This document shows, piece after piece, positions 25,260 to 34,273 of a DNA stretch of 64,000 nt. Origin of the DNA: Lacipirellula limnantheis. Lineage in GTDB: Bacteria; Planctomycetota; Planctomycetia; Pirellulales; Lacipirellulaceae. The stretch lies in NCBI RefSeq assembly GCF_007746075.1, contig NZ_CP036339.1, forward strand, positions 3,687,786 through 3,751,785, in the 5' to 3' direction. Position 1 is the first letter of the stretch. Each line of letters begins with the position of its first letter. The position numbers and the translations under genes are program-made. The notes beneath the pieces are model-generated. The model saw only the letters and a list, made by a program, of their open reading frames with translations, made no database searches and was not told where the DNA came from.

Positions 25260-26066
25260 ATGAAACGAATCGATTCGCGCCGCTCGACCTGGATGGCTTC
25301 TTCGTTACGGCAGGGCGTCGCCACTTCGGTTCTTGCGGCTTGGTTGTGCCTCGCCGCTGCCGGCGAGGCGCTCGGCCAGGCGAACACCCTCTTTCGCTGG
25401 GGCGCCGGCGACGGCGGCGATACGAAAAACGCCGCCGAAAAACTAGCGGAGCCGCTGGTCACTGATCGCCCCGACTTCACCGAGGCGTCGTCCACCGTCG
25501 GCCTCGGCGTCTTCCAAATCGAAGCCGGCTACACCTACTCGTACGATGCCAATGCCGCATCGAGCACGGCGAACCACTCGTATCCCGAGTCGCTGTTCCG
25601 CTACGGCATCTTCGCCGAGTGGCTGGAAGCTCGCGTCGCCTGGAACTATGCGGCCGTGGGCCAAACCGAGTTTGGGGGCAATCGCACCGACGGAACCGGC
25701 GCCGAACCTCTCTATCTCGGCTTTAAGGTTGCCCTTACCGGACAGGAAGGACTCCTTCCCGAAATGGCGCTGCTGCCGCAGATGACCGTGCCGACCGGTC
25801 CGACGGAATTCGGCGGCGATGAAACGCTCCCGGGCCTCGGCTGGCTCTATGGCTGGGACGTCAACGAGGTGATCTCTACCGGCGGAGAGACGCAGGCCAA
25901 CCGCGCCCTCGACGGCGCCGACGTCGACCACACGCAAAACTACTTCAACGCCGGCACGACGTTCCTGGTGAACGATAATCTGCAGCTCGACATCCGCTAC
26001 GGCGTCGGTCTGAACGAAGCCGCCGACGACTATTTCGCCGGCAGCGGATTCGCTTGGCGCCTGTAG
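25260..26066 (+). CDS. Outer-membrane transporter-like beta-barrel protein
   Basis: The 268-residue protein has a long signal peptide (cleavage near EALGQA, residue 40). The mature sequence alternates aromatic and polar residues, contains LVTDRPDFTEASSTVG, and ends in Arg-Leu (FAWRL). This matches the 'transporter'/phenol-MetA-degradation barrel family. The ATG at 25260 has GGAG about 8 bases upstream. It stands between mntR and the ABC metal-uptake genes, so it may bring metal across the outer membrane; that is inference from context. Confidence 0.72.
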   Translation: MKRIDSRRSTWMASSLRQGVATSVLAAWLCLAAAGEALGQANTLFRWGAGDGGDTKNAAEKLAEPLVTDRPDFTEASSTVGLGVFQIEAGYTYSYDANAASSTANHSYPESLFRYGIFAEWLEARVAWNYAAVGQTEFGGNRTDGTGAEPLYLGFKVALTGQEGLLPEMALLPQMTVPTGPTEFGGDETLPGLGWLYGWDVNEVISTGGETQANRALDGADVDHTQNYFNAGTTFLVNDNLQLDIRYGVGLNEAADDYFAGSGFAWRL

Positions 26067-26082
26067 CGCCGTCTCGACGCGC

Positions 26083-26153
26083 GTCATCCTGAGCGGAGCG
26101 AAGGATCTGGCATCCCAAGCGAGTCGCCAGATTCTCCGCTCCGCTCAGAATGA
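26083..26153. repeat. Inverted repeat, TCCTGAGCGGAGCGAAGGATC family, copy 1
   Basis: Arms at 26083-26111 and 26126-26153 are complementary (CATCCTGAGCGGAGCGAAG against CTCCGCTCCGCTCAGAATG). The spacer is about 14 bases. Relatives are at 43530-43610 and 47549-47619. It lies directly after the barrel gene and before the twin MntR-type boxes. Confidence 0.75.
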
Positions 26154-26197
26154 AGATTGCTCATGGGGGAAGTTCACCCCGACCGCTTGACGCCCAA

Positions 26198-26213
26198 TGT
26201 AGCCACGGCTAAA
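26198..26213. promoter_or_regulatory. Degenerate palindromic operator, likely MntR box 2
   Basis: TGTAGCCACGGCTAAA differs from the perfect dyad only at the end of its right arm. It lies 13 bases before box 3, so two dimers could bind side by side upstream of the DUF1559 gene and the ABC transporter. Confidence 0.6.
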
Positions 26214-26226
26214 CTGCCCGCAGAAG

Positions 26227-26242
26227 TGTAGCCAGTGCTACA
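26227..26242. promoter_or_regulatory. Palindromic operator, likely MntR box 3
   Basis: TGTAGCCAGTGCTACA has perfect six-base arms and differs from box 1 only in the central four bases. It ends 42 bases before the ATG of the DUF1559 gene, a position suited to blocking the promoter of a metal-uptake operon. Confidence 0.72.
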
Positions 26243-26284
26243 TTGCGTCCGTCACTCTCGGCGGCAGCTGCGAAGGAGTTGGCT

Positions 26285-27295
26285 ATGTTGCGTCGCTTGC
26301 CCAAGGGTTTCACGCTCGTTGAACTCCTGGTCGCCATCGCCATCATCGGCGTGCTGATCGCGCTCCTACTGCCGGCCGTGCAAGCGGCCCGCGAGGCGGC
26401 GCGTCGCACCCAGTGCGTCAACAACCTCAAGCAACTCGGCCTGTCGCTTCACAACTTCGAGGCGGCGCAGCGGCAGTTTCCGGCTGGCTACCTCTCCGAT
26501 CGCCTGGCCGATCCGTCGCCCGACCCCGTCACCTGGGACGCGGCGCCCGGCTGGGGGTGGGGCGCCCTCGCGCTCCCCTACATGGAACTCGGCGCAATTC
26601 AGGCTCAAGCGTCGCTCGACCAGCCACTCTGGCTCGCCCAGTACGAATCGCTCGTCCGCACGCGACTTCCCGGCTTCCTTTGCCCCTCGGCCACCGGCGG
26701 CAACGATCCGTTCGTCGTCGTCGACGAATCGGGCGTCCCGCTGGTGAAGGCCGGGCGGCAGATCGAACTCTCCCGCTCCCACTACGTCGCCAGCCATGGC
26801 CAAGAATCGTGCTGGGGCGCGATGTCAGGCCCCGCCGGCGACTTCGAGGGCGACGTCTCGCGTCTCGCTGACGGCCCCTTCTATCGCAACTCCAAGGTCC
26901 AAATCAAAGACGTCACCGACGGCCTCACCAACACCGTGTTCCTCGGCGAACACACGTCGCTGCTGAGCGACAAGACCTGGGTCGGCGCCGTGCCGGGAGC
27001 CTTCGTCCATCCGAAGCTCGACTCGCCCGACAATGCTCCCGAATCAGCGGCGACGCTCGTCTTCGCCCATAGCGGCCCTGCCGCTGGCGAACGCGACGCC
27101 CTCGGCAACCCGATCATCCATCCGCCGAACTTCCCGACGCTCCACGTCTGCCAGATGCAATCCGAACATGCCGGCGGCGCCAACCTGATGATGGGCGACG
27201 CCTCGGTCCAGTTCGTCGCCGACGGCGTCCACCTCGAAACGTACGCCGCCATGACCAGCATCGCCGAACAGGAGTCCGTCCATGTCCCGTTCTAA
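26285..27295 (+). CDS. DUF1559 pseudopilin-like protein at head of metal-uptake operon
   Basis: The 336-residue protein has the prepilin motif KGFTLVELLVAIAIIGVLIA at residues 6-25, with cleavage expected between Gly7 and Phe8, then the planctomycete signature AAREAARRTQC. The rest is the DUF1559 domain, ending with the typical NLMMGDASVQFVADGV (the H-x9-DG-like closing block). DUF1559 proteins are hugely expanded in planctomycetes and their function is largely unknown. This copy has GGAG before its ATG and lies directly behind two MntR-type boxes. That placement suggests its production depends on metal supply. Confidence 0.9.
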   Translation: MLRRLPKGFTLVELLVAIAIIGVLIALLLPAVQAAREAARRTQCVNNLKQLGLSLHNFEAAQRQFPAGYLSDRLADPSPDPVTWDAAPGWGWGALALPYMELGAIQAQASLDQPLWLAQYESLVRTRLPGFLCPSATGGNDPFVVVDESGVPLVKAGRQIELSRSHYVASHGQESCWGAMSGPAGDFEGDVSRLADGPFYRNSKVQIKDVTDGLTNTVFLGEHTSLLSDKTWVGAVPGAFVHPKLDSPDNAPESAATLVFAHSGPAAGERDALGNPIIHPPNFPTLHVCQMQSEHAGGANLMMGDASVQFVADGVHLETYAAMTSIAEQESVHVPF

Positions 27296-27305
27296 AGTGA
27301 CACGT

Positions 27306-27416
27306 TGTGCAAATGAAAATCCCTGCGGGAGGCGTCTCCGATCCCGACTACGGATGGCGCACGGGATCGGATCGAGATGTCGGGCGGCTTCGGCGTCGGA
27401 GACGCCTCCCACAGCC
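27306..27416. repeat. Inverted-repeat element, GGAGGCGTCTCCGAC family, copy 2
   Basis: The arm at 27324-27341 (TGCGGGAGGCGTCTCCGA) pairs with 27396-27413 (TCGGAGACGCCTCCCACA). The loop contains a smaller palindrome (ATCCCGAC and on). It sits between the DUF1559 and lipoprotein genes, and the lipoprotein frame happens to be open through it. Confidence 0.75.
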
Positions 27417-27428
27417 TACGCGCATTTG

Positions 27429-27734
27429 ATGTCTGCCGTGTTGGGGTATTTGTTTATCGCCGTCATGGCGATAAGTTTCGCCGGCTGCAACAACCACCCG
27501 CCGCTCGAACGCCCCAGCTACGACCTCGCCAAGGCCCTCTACGCCGCCTGCAACCGCCAATCAGCCGAACACCTCGCCAAGTTCGAAGAAGTCTTGGCCG
27601 AGTCGATCGCCGCCGGCAACGTCGGCCCGCAGGAAGAATCGGCCCTCCGCAAGATTGCCGAAGTCGCCGCCGCCGGCGAGTGGTACGATGCCCAGGAAAT
27701 GGCCCGCGAACTGATCGCGGGTCAGAATTCTTAG
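27429..27734 (+). CDS. Small lipoprotein in metal-uptake operon
   Basis: The 101-residue product has a lipoprotein signal with lipobox-like SFAGC (Cys about residue 20). The mature part is short and helical with an Asp/Glu-rich surface. The family is unrecognised. The open frame extends upstream to 27282 through a hairpin repeat, but the ATG at 27429 starts the signal peptide and is preferred. Its position between the DUF1559 and substrate-binding-protein genes suggests a role with the metal transporter. Confidence 0.62.
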   Translation: MSAVLGYLFIAVMAISFAGCNNHPPLERPSYDLAKALYAACNRQSAEHLAKFEEVLAESIAAGNVGPQEESALRKIAEVAAAGEWYDAQEMARELIAGQNS

Positions 27735-27764
27735 CCCTCCATTAGAACCGTATTCCAATTCCCC

Positions 27765-27836
27765 CTTTGCGCCTTCGCGCCTTTGCGTAAGACATTCTTT
27801 ATTAAGATCTCACGCAAAGGCGCGAAGGCGCAAAGG
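27765..27836. repeat. Inverted repeat, CTTTGCGCCTTCGCGCC family, copy 1
   Basis: Arms at 27765-27790 and 27808-27835 are reverse complements over about 26 bases (CTTTGCGCCTTCGCGCCTTT against its complement). The A/T-rich loop is about 17 bases. Copies occur at 32668-32739 and 35704-35784. Confidence 0.85.
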
Positions 27837-27863
27837 AGATAGCCATAGGAAAGTAGCTCAAGC

Positions 27864-28856
27864 ATGTTGATGAACCGCAGTTGGTTCGCCTTCAGTTGGC
27901 TGGTCGTGTTAGTTGCCGCCCTCGGCTGCAGCGAAGCATCATCCACCGCCCATCACGACCACGCCGCTCAAGCCCACAAGTTCAGCGGCCAGTACCCGAT
28001 GAAGGTCGTTGCCACGACCGGCCCCGTCGCGGAGATGGTTCATCGCGTCGGCGGCGATCATGTCGAGGTCGAAGGCCTGATGGGCCCCGGCGTCGATCCG
28101 CATCTCTACAGTCCCGTCGCGTCCGACGTGCGCAAACTCACCAACGCCGACGCCATCTTCTACAACGGCCTCCATCTCGAAGGCCGCATGGCTCAGCTCT
28201 TTGAAAAAATGGCGGACTCCAAAGCGACGTTTGCGGTGACCGAGGGCCTCCAATCTCGCCACGACCAGCGTCTGCGCGAGCCCCCCGAGTTCGCCGGCCT
28301 CTACGATCCCCACGTCTGGCACGACCCCATGCTGTGGGCCGACTGCGCGAGCGACGTGGCGCAGAACCTGAGCGAGTTCGACCCCGCCCACGCCGCTGAC
28401 TACCAGAAGAACGCCGCCGCCTATCAAGCCGAACTGAAAGCGGTCGACAAGTTCTGCCAGGACGAGATCGCCAAGATCCCGGCTGATCGCCGCGTCCTCG
28501 TCACCGCCCACGACGCCTTCGGTTACTTCGGCAAGCGGTTCGGCGTCGAAGTCTTCGGCCTCAAGGGCATTAGCACCGAGGAAGAGAAAGACCTGGAGCA
28601 TCAAGAAGAGATTCAGCGCATGCTCATCGAGCGGCAAATCCCCGCCGTCTTCGTCGAGTCAGCCGTCGCGCCGCGAATGGTCGCCTCGCTCGTCGAACCT
28701 TGCCGCGCCGCCGGCCTCGACCTGCAAATCGGCGGCGAGCTCTACGCCGACGCCCTCGGCGCCCCCGATAGCGACGCCGCCGACTATGGTGGTATGATTC
28801 GGCATAACGCGAAGACGATTGCGGACGCGTTGAGTCGTGTAAATGCGGGTGAGTAA
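27864..28856 (+). CDS. Metal ABC transporter substrate-binding lipoprotein (ZnuA/TroA family)
   Basis: The 330-residue lipoprotein (lipobox AALGC, Cys22) belongs to the cluster A-I metal-binding proteins. Ligand candidates are His80 in VDPHLY, His150 in DPHVWHD, the His of TAHDAFGYF, and an Asp or Glu near the end. An early His-rich stretch (AHHDHAAQAH, residues 29-38) follows the anchor. The family carries Mn, Zn or Fe; the linked mntR favours Mn. It heads the ABC genes and is followed by a heptad-repeat spacer. Confidence 0.92.
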   Translation: MLMNRSWFAFSWLVVLVAALGCSEASSTAHHDHAAQAHKFSGQYPMKVVATTGPVAEMVHRVGGDHVEVEGLMGPGVDPHLYSPVASDVRKLTNADAIFYNGLHLEGRMAQLFEKMADSKATFAVTEGLQSRHDQRLREPPEFAGLYDPHVWHDPMLWADCASDVAQNLSEFDPAHAADYQKNAAAYQAELKAVDKFCQDEIAKIPADRRVLVTAHDAFGYFGKRFGVEVFGLKGISTEEEKDLEHQEEIQRMLIERQIPAVFVESAVAPRMVASLVEPCRAAGLDLQIGGELYADALGAPDSDAADYGGMIRHNAKTIADALSRVNAGE

Positions 28857-29017
28857 GTGTTTGAGTGAGTAGGTGGAGATAGACGGCACCCCACTTACTC
28901 ACCTACTCACTTGCACCGCCATCTCGCAGTAAGTTTCAAGGTGAGTAGTTGTCTCAGTGTGTAAGTAATGACAACTCGCATTCACTTACTCACCTAAACA
29001 CCTACTCAACTACTCCC
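28850..29017. repeat. Heptad-based repeat (GAGTAGG/GTGAGTA words)
   Basis: This segment is built from variants of TGAGTAG and its complement: GTGAGTAAGTGTTTGAGTGA and on, then CACTTACTCACCTACTCACT, and again AGTAGTTG to CACTTACTCACC and CACCTACTCAACTACTC. It forms two consecutive hairpins. It separates the binding-protein and ATPase genes and differs in base composition from the flanking genes. Confidence 0.75.
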
Positions 29018-29784
<767 letters not shown>

Positions 29785-29788
<4 letters not shown>

Positions 29789-31080
29789 CCGGCCTTTCCC
29801 TCAGCGACAAGGTGACGATCGGCGCTGCGCTTCTCGGCGGCGCCGCGGGAGTCGCCGGCACGTTCGCCGTGTTGCGTCGCCGTTCGCTCGTCGGCGACAT
29901 GCTGGCCCACGCGTCGCTGCCAGGCGTCTGCATCGCCTTCGCGATCACCGGATCGCGCGATCTGCTCGGCCTCTCGATCGGCGCCCTCGTCAGCGGCCTG
30001 CTCGCGATCGGCCTGATGACGCTCGTCGTTCGCTGGACCCGCACCAAGGAAGACGCTGCCATCGGCATCATGCTCAGCGGCTTCTTCGGTCTCGGCATCG
30101 TGCTCCTCTCGGTCGTCACCCGCTCCAGCTTAGGCGGCGGCAGCGCGGGGCTCAGCTCCTACATCTTCGGCGAGCCGGGCAACATGGTCGACAGCGATCT
30201 CTATACGCTCGTCGGCGTCGGTCTCGGCGTGTTGCTGCTCGTGCTGCTGTTTTACAAGGAATTCAAGCTCGTCTCATTCGACCACGAGTTCGCCAAGTCG
30301 CAAGGCTGGCCCACGCTCGCCCTCGACCTCGCGATGATGACCGCCGTCGCCCTGGTGACGATCATCGGCCTGCCGATCGTCGGCGTCATTCTCATGGCCG
30401 CGATGATCATCCTCCCCGGCGCCACCGCGCGGATGTGGACCAACCGCTTCAACGTGCTGTTGATCCTCGCCGGCGTCATCGGCGCCACGACCGGCGCGGT
30501 CGGCGTGCGGTTCAGCTCCGGCCTGCCGACAGGTCCCACGATCGTCCTCACCGGGGCGGCGCTCTTCGTCGCGTCGATTCTGTTCGCCCCTGAGCAAGGC
30601 GTCGTCGCCCGCGTCTGGAACGAAACCCGCCTCCGCTTTCGCGTCGCGCGCGAGCACTTGCTCCGCTCGCTTTACGAACTCAACGAACCAAATTTCCCTC
30701 GCCTGGCGCCGACCACGTTTCAGCAGTTGCTGGCTCACCGCTACGCCCAACCCTGGATGCTCCGCTGGCTCGTCGATCAAAGCGAGAACCGCGGTCTCGT
30801 CGCCGTTCGCGGCGATCAGGTCACGCTCACGCCCCTCGGCTTTCGCCGCGCCGCCGAAGCGACCCGCACCCACCGCATGTGGGAAATCTACATGATGGAG
30901 TTCGCCGGCTCGGCCCCCGACCACGTCGATCGCTCCGCCGACGCCGTCGAGCATCTCCTCCCCGAATCGCTGCTGCTGGAACTCGAAGCCCGCCTCGCCC
31001 GCGAAGGCCGCCTGCCGGCCATCGCCACCGAAGTCCCCGCATCGCCCCACGATCTCGCCAGCGAAGGAAACTCGTCGTAA
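29785..31080 (+). CDS. Metal ABC permease fused to a DtxR-type sensor domain (first)
   Basis: The protein has 431 residues. Residues 1-270 form an ABC-3 family permease of about 8-9 spans, with the motif [18 protein letters not shown]. Residues about 280-415 are cytoplasmic: a winged-helix-like part ([15 protein letters not shown]) followed by a DtxR dimerisation/metal domain. In the latter, THRMWEIYM and [14 protein letters not shown] supply His363, Glu367, Asp382, Asp386, Glu389 and His390 at the positions of DtxR metal ligands. The fusion suggests that the transporter senses metal directly or docks MntR. The C-terminus is family-unusual compared with MntC-type permeases of about 280 residues. 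Confidence 0.9.
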
Positions 31081-31094
31081 TCCGTGGAGGATTG

Positions 31095-31320
31095 AACCAC
31101 GACGTCACAACGAACACGACGGAAAGAAGAGAATGATCAAAATAAGGAACCGCCGATGGACGCAGTTAAGCGCAGATAGTTTTCATCGGCGTTTATCTGC
31201 GTTCATCCGCGGTTCCAAATTTCCCCGTTTAGTTCTTCGTCGTGCCCGTCGTGTCGTCGTGGTTAACCCGTCCCCGAATTTCCTTGGCGCACTTGGCGTC
31301 CTTGGCGGTTAATCTTCGAT
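31095..31320. repeat. Nested inverted repeats between the two permease genes
   Basis: The outer pair is of the AACCACGACG family (arms 31095-31123 and 31236-31264). Nested in its loop is a second palindrome at 31146-31216, opening GGAACCGCCGATGGACGC and closing GCGGTTCC. After the outer arm comes a single arm of a third family (CTTGGCGCACTTGGCGTCC, about 31285-31316). One element appears to have landed inside another. Confidence 0.75.
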
Positions 31321-31339
31321 CCCTGCAGTTTCGACCGCT

Positions 31340-32653
31340 ATGCCCCACGCCCTCGCCATCGCCACCACCTTCTCCGATCTCTGGAACCCCAACGGTCTCT
31401 GGATCGTCCTCACCGCTTGCGCCACCAACTGCGCCTGCGCGCTGGTGGGCTGCTACCTCGTCCTCCGCCGCATGAGCCTGATGGGCGATGCCCTTTCGCA
31501 CGCCGTCCTCCCAGGACTCGCGGTCGCATTCATCTTCTCCGGCGCCTACGACATCGGCCCGCTGATGATCGGCGCCGTCGCCGCCGGCCTCCTCTCGACG
31601 TTCCTCATCCAAACGCTCCACCAATACGCCCGCGTCCCCAGCGACGCCAGCATGGGCGTCGTCTTCACCGGCCTCTTCGCCCTCGGCGTCGTCCTCATCA
31701 AGAAAGGGATTCCTCCCGGCGTTCACTTTGATATGGCGTGCGTCTATCAGGGAACACTCGACTACACCCCCCTTTACACCGTGGAACTCCTTGGCCGTGA
31801 AGTGCCGCGGGCCTTCGCCATCACCGGCGGCGTATTCTTGCTCAACGTCGCGGTCGTCTCCGCCCTATGGAAAGAATTGAAGCTCAGCGCGTTCGACCCC
31901 GCCCTCGCGACGACGATGGGTTTCTCGGCGACGCTCCTCCACTACCTGCTGATGGCGCTCGTCGCCGTCACCGCCGTCGCCTCGTTCGAAGCCGTCGGCT
32001 CGATCCTCGTCGTCGCGATGCTGATCATCCCGCCGGCGACCGCTCACTTGCTTGCTGATCGACTCGCCTCCATGATGTTCATCTCGCTGCTGGTCGCGAT
32101 CGCCGCCGCCATCCTCGGCTACATCCTCAGCACGGTGTTCGATACGAACATTGCCGGCATGATCACCGTCGCCGCCGCCGGCCTGTTCGGCCTCGCCGTC
32201 CTCTTCGCCCCGCAACACGGCGTCGTCAGCGCGCTGGCCCGCAACCTCGGCGTCTCGCTCCGCGTCGTTCGCGAAGACCTGCTCGCGATGCTCTACCGCG
32301 TTGAAGAACTTGGCAGCCCGCGCCGACTCGCCGCCGCCGAAGCCCAAGCAGCCGTCGGCGGCGGCTGGCTCGCCCGGCTCAGCCTCAGCAACCTCCTCCG
32401 CGACGGCCGCATCGCCCGCAGCGGCGACCGCCTCGACCTCACCCCCGCCGGCCGCGAAGCCGCCCGCCAACTCGTCCGCTCCCACCGACTCTGGGAAACG
32501 TACCTCGTCAAAAACCTCGGTCTGCCGCTCGACCACGTCCACGAACCAGCTCACCGCATCGAACACTTCATCGGCGACGATATCCGCGAACAACTCCAAC
32601 AAGAACTCGACGCCACGGCCACCGACCCCCACGGCCGCGAGATCCCGGAGTAG
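31340..32653 (+). CDS. Metal ABC permease fused to a DtxR-type sensor domain (second)
   Basis: The protein has 437 residues. Residues 1-300 form an ABC-3 permease (LVLRRMSLMGDALSHAVLPG). The C-terminal 130 residues again hold a winged-helix remnant (GDRLDLTPAGREAARQL) and a DtxR metal domain. SHRLWETYLVKNLGL and DHVHEPAHRIEHFI give His382, Glu386, His401, His405, Glu408 and His409, matching DtxR ligand positions with Cys replaced by His. It is a diverged paralogue of the first permease; the two probably form a heterodimeric channel. It is the last gene of the operon, followed by a hairpin repeat. Confidence 0.9.
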   Translation: MPHALAIATTFSDLWNPNGLWIVLTACATNCACALVGCYLVLRRMSLMGDALSHAVLPGLAVAFIFSGAYDIGPLMIGAVAAGLLSTFLIQTLHQYARVPSDASMGVVFTGLFALGVVLIKKGIPPGVHFDMACVYQGTLDYTPLYTVELLGREVPRAFAITGGVFLLNVAVVSALWKELKLSAFDPALATTMGFSATLLHYLLMALVAVTAVASFEAVGSILVVAMLIIPPATAHLLADRLASMMFISLLVAIAAAILGYILSTVFDTNIAGMITVAAAGLFGLAVLFAPQHGVVSALARNLGVSLRVVREDLLAMLYRVEELGSPRRLAAAEAQAAVGGGWLARLSLSNLLRDGRIARSGDRLDLTPAGREAARQLVRSHRLWETYLVKNLGLPLDHVHEPAHRIEHFIGDDIREQLQQELDATATDPHGREIPE

Positions 32654-32667
32654 TCTCAAATTGTCTT

Positions 32668-32739
32668 CTTTGCGCCTTCGCGCCTTTGCGTGAGACAAAT
32701 CGCATTCGAGATTTCACGCAAAGGCGCGAAGGCGCCAAG
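32668..32739. repeat. Inverted repeat, CTTTGCGCCTTCGCGCC family, copy 2
   Basis: Arms at 32668-32695 and 32712-32739 are near-perfect complements around a 16-base loop. The copy closely matches the one at 27765. It lies between the convergent permease and nfo genes and could terminate both. Confidence 0.85.
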
Positions 32740-32764
32740 AGGAGAGTGGGCGCGGGAAGCTTTG

Positions 32765-33619
32765 TTACTCGATCAACCCTCTAAGGGTCGCCAAATTAAT
32801 CTCATCCAAATCCCGCCCCTTCTCCTCCCCCTTCGGCGTTTCAAGATACATCGGAGTCTTCTTAAACCGCCGGTCGTTCATCAAATGCCGAAACGGCGCC
32901 AGCCCCATCTGCCCACGGCCGATGTGCTCGTGCCGGTCAACGCCCGATCCGAACTTCGCCTTGCTGTCGTTCACATGAAACGCCCGCACGAGCTTCACCC
33001 CGACCGTCTTATCGAGGGCCTTCATCGTCGCCTTGTACTCGGCCTCCTTCTCCATCGCGTAGCCCGCCGAGAAGATGTGACACGTATCGACGCACACCCC
33101 CAACCGATCGGGATCCGTCACGCCCTCCAGAATCGCCGCCAGCTGCTCGAACTTGCACCCCAGACACGACCCTTGCCCCGAAGTCGTCTCGAGCAACATC
33201 TGCGCCCCCGCTCCCTCAGTCTGCCGATGCACCTCATCGAGCCCCGCCACAATCCGCGCTAGCCCCAACGCCTCACTGCTGGTCGTATACGCCCCCGGAT
33301 GCGCCACGATGTAAGGAATCCCCAGCAGTTCCGCCCGCTGCACCTCGACCACCATCGCGTCGATCGACTTCTTCCACAGCGCGTCGTCCGGACTCGCCAA
33401 ATTGATCAAATAAGAGTTGTGGGCAATCGGATGCCTGAGGCCCAGATTTACGAGCGACTCCCGAAACCGCTCCGCCTCCTCCGCCGTAATCGGCTTCCCC
33501 GCCCACTGGTTGTTGTTCTTGGTAAACAACTGGACGCAGTCGCACCCCACGCGCTTGGCCGCCTCGACCGCTTTGTAGTAGCCGCCGGCCATCGACATGT
33601 GAGCGCCGAGAATTGCCAT
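32765..33619 (-). CDS. nfo: Endonuclease IV (AP endonuclease)
   Basis: The 284-residue TIM-barrel enzyme cuts DNA 5' of abasic sites in base-excision repair. It has the motifs GAHMSMAGGYYKAVEAA, IVAHPGAYTT (metal His), LLETTSGQG (metal Glu), GVCVDTCHIFSAGYA and FHVNDSKAKFGSGVDRHEHIGRG. All belong to the three-zinc site. The ATG at 33619 begins the family's MxxLGAH start; the much longer open frame upstream is not homologous. Confidence 0.95.
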   Translation of the reverse strand: MAILGAHMSMAGGYYKAVEAAKRVGCDCVQLFTKNNNQWAGKPITAEEAERFRESLVNLGLRHPIAHNSYLINLASPDDALWKKSIDAMVVEVQRAELLGIPYIVAHPGAYTTSSEALGLARIVAGLDEVHRQTEGAGAQMLLETTSGQGSCLGCKFEQLAAILEGVTDPDRLGVCVDTCHIFSAGYAMEKEAEYKATMKALDKTVGVKLVRAFHVNDSKAKFGSGVDRHEHIGRGQMGLAPFRHLMNDRRFKKTPMYLETPKGEEKGRDLDEINLATLRGLIE

Positions 33620-33742
33620 CGATCGATCTCTTGGATGCAGGGAAGAACGCCGTCGCCGTTGCGATTTTCGCGCACCATAGCCTAGACTGCTATCGTCGGC
33701 TTGACTATCGGCGTCGACCCAAGGGCTAGCAGGGGGCGAGCA

Positions 33743-34165
33743 ATGAACGCCACGTCTCAACTCACGCGTTCGCCCGCGTACCGCCTCGGCGCCTGGTTCC
33801 GCGGCGTCTCCTGGCGTCCGCGCTTCACGCTCCGCGCCCTCCTCATCGTCACGACGCTGCTCTGCATCGGGATGTGGATCCACCTCCACTGGATCAACCA
33901 GCGTCGCGCCGCCATCGCCAGCGGCCACGTCACCGCCGTCCCCATCCTCGACTCCGCCGGCGTCGCAGCGGATCCCCCCTGGCTCCTCGGCCTCTTCGGC
34001 GAACCAGGCCACCCGCTCCTCATCGTCCACGGCTACGACGACGCGCAGTGGCGGCAAGCAGAGGCCCGCCTCACTCGCCTCTTCCCCGAAGCCGAGATCC
34101 GCCGCGACGTTGAAGACCCCGTCCTACCCGGCACGCGCGTGCTTGAGAATGAGAATGTGCAATAA
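33743..34165 (+). CDS. Small planctomycete membrane protein
   Basis: The 140-residue product opens with a basic segment and then FTLRALLIVTTLLCIGMWIH. Planctomycetes use this type of single-span N-terminus in many otherwise unrelated proteins. The rest is soluble, with no recognised domain; the end (LFGEPGHPLLIVHGYDDAQWR and a leucine-rich part) has some leucine periodicity. The ATG at 33743 follows GGGGGCGAG. Function is unknown. Confidence 0.6.
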   Translation: MNATSQLTRSPAYRLGAWFRGVSWRPRFTLRALLIVTTLLCIGMWIHLHWINQRRAAIASGHVTAVPILDSAGVAADPPWLLGLFGEPGHPLLIVHGYDDAQWRQAEARLTRLFPEAEIRRDVEDPVLPGTRVLENENVQ

Positions 34166-34273
34166 GCCAAAAGTGGGCCGGGCGTGTCGGCCCTTATGCT
34201 GCATTCCCCAAAACCGACTTGCTGATACACTGTTGGCTGCGGTCGCATTCTCCTCCAGATCCTCTTTTGGCGC

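Noticed and set aside
28850..29017. Possible CRISPR-like repeat array
   Set aside because: The units are heptamer words in inverted blocks; there are no equal repeats separated by unique spacers and no cas genes.
30274..31050. - strand frame opposite the first permease
   Set aside because: Same codon-bias shadow effect; the sense protein is clearly a permease-DtxR fusion.
31865..32698. - strand acidic frame of 277 codons opposite the second permease
   Set aside because: Composition (Asp, Glu, Gly, Ala runs) is typical of antisense of a hydrophobic membrane protein gene in high-GC DNA.
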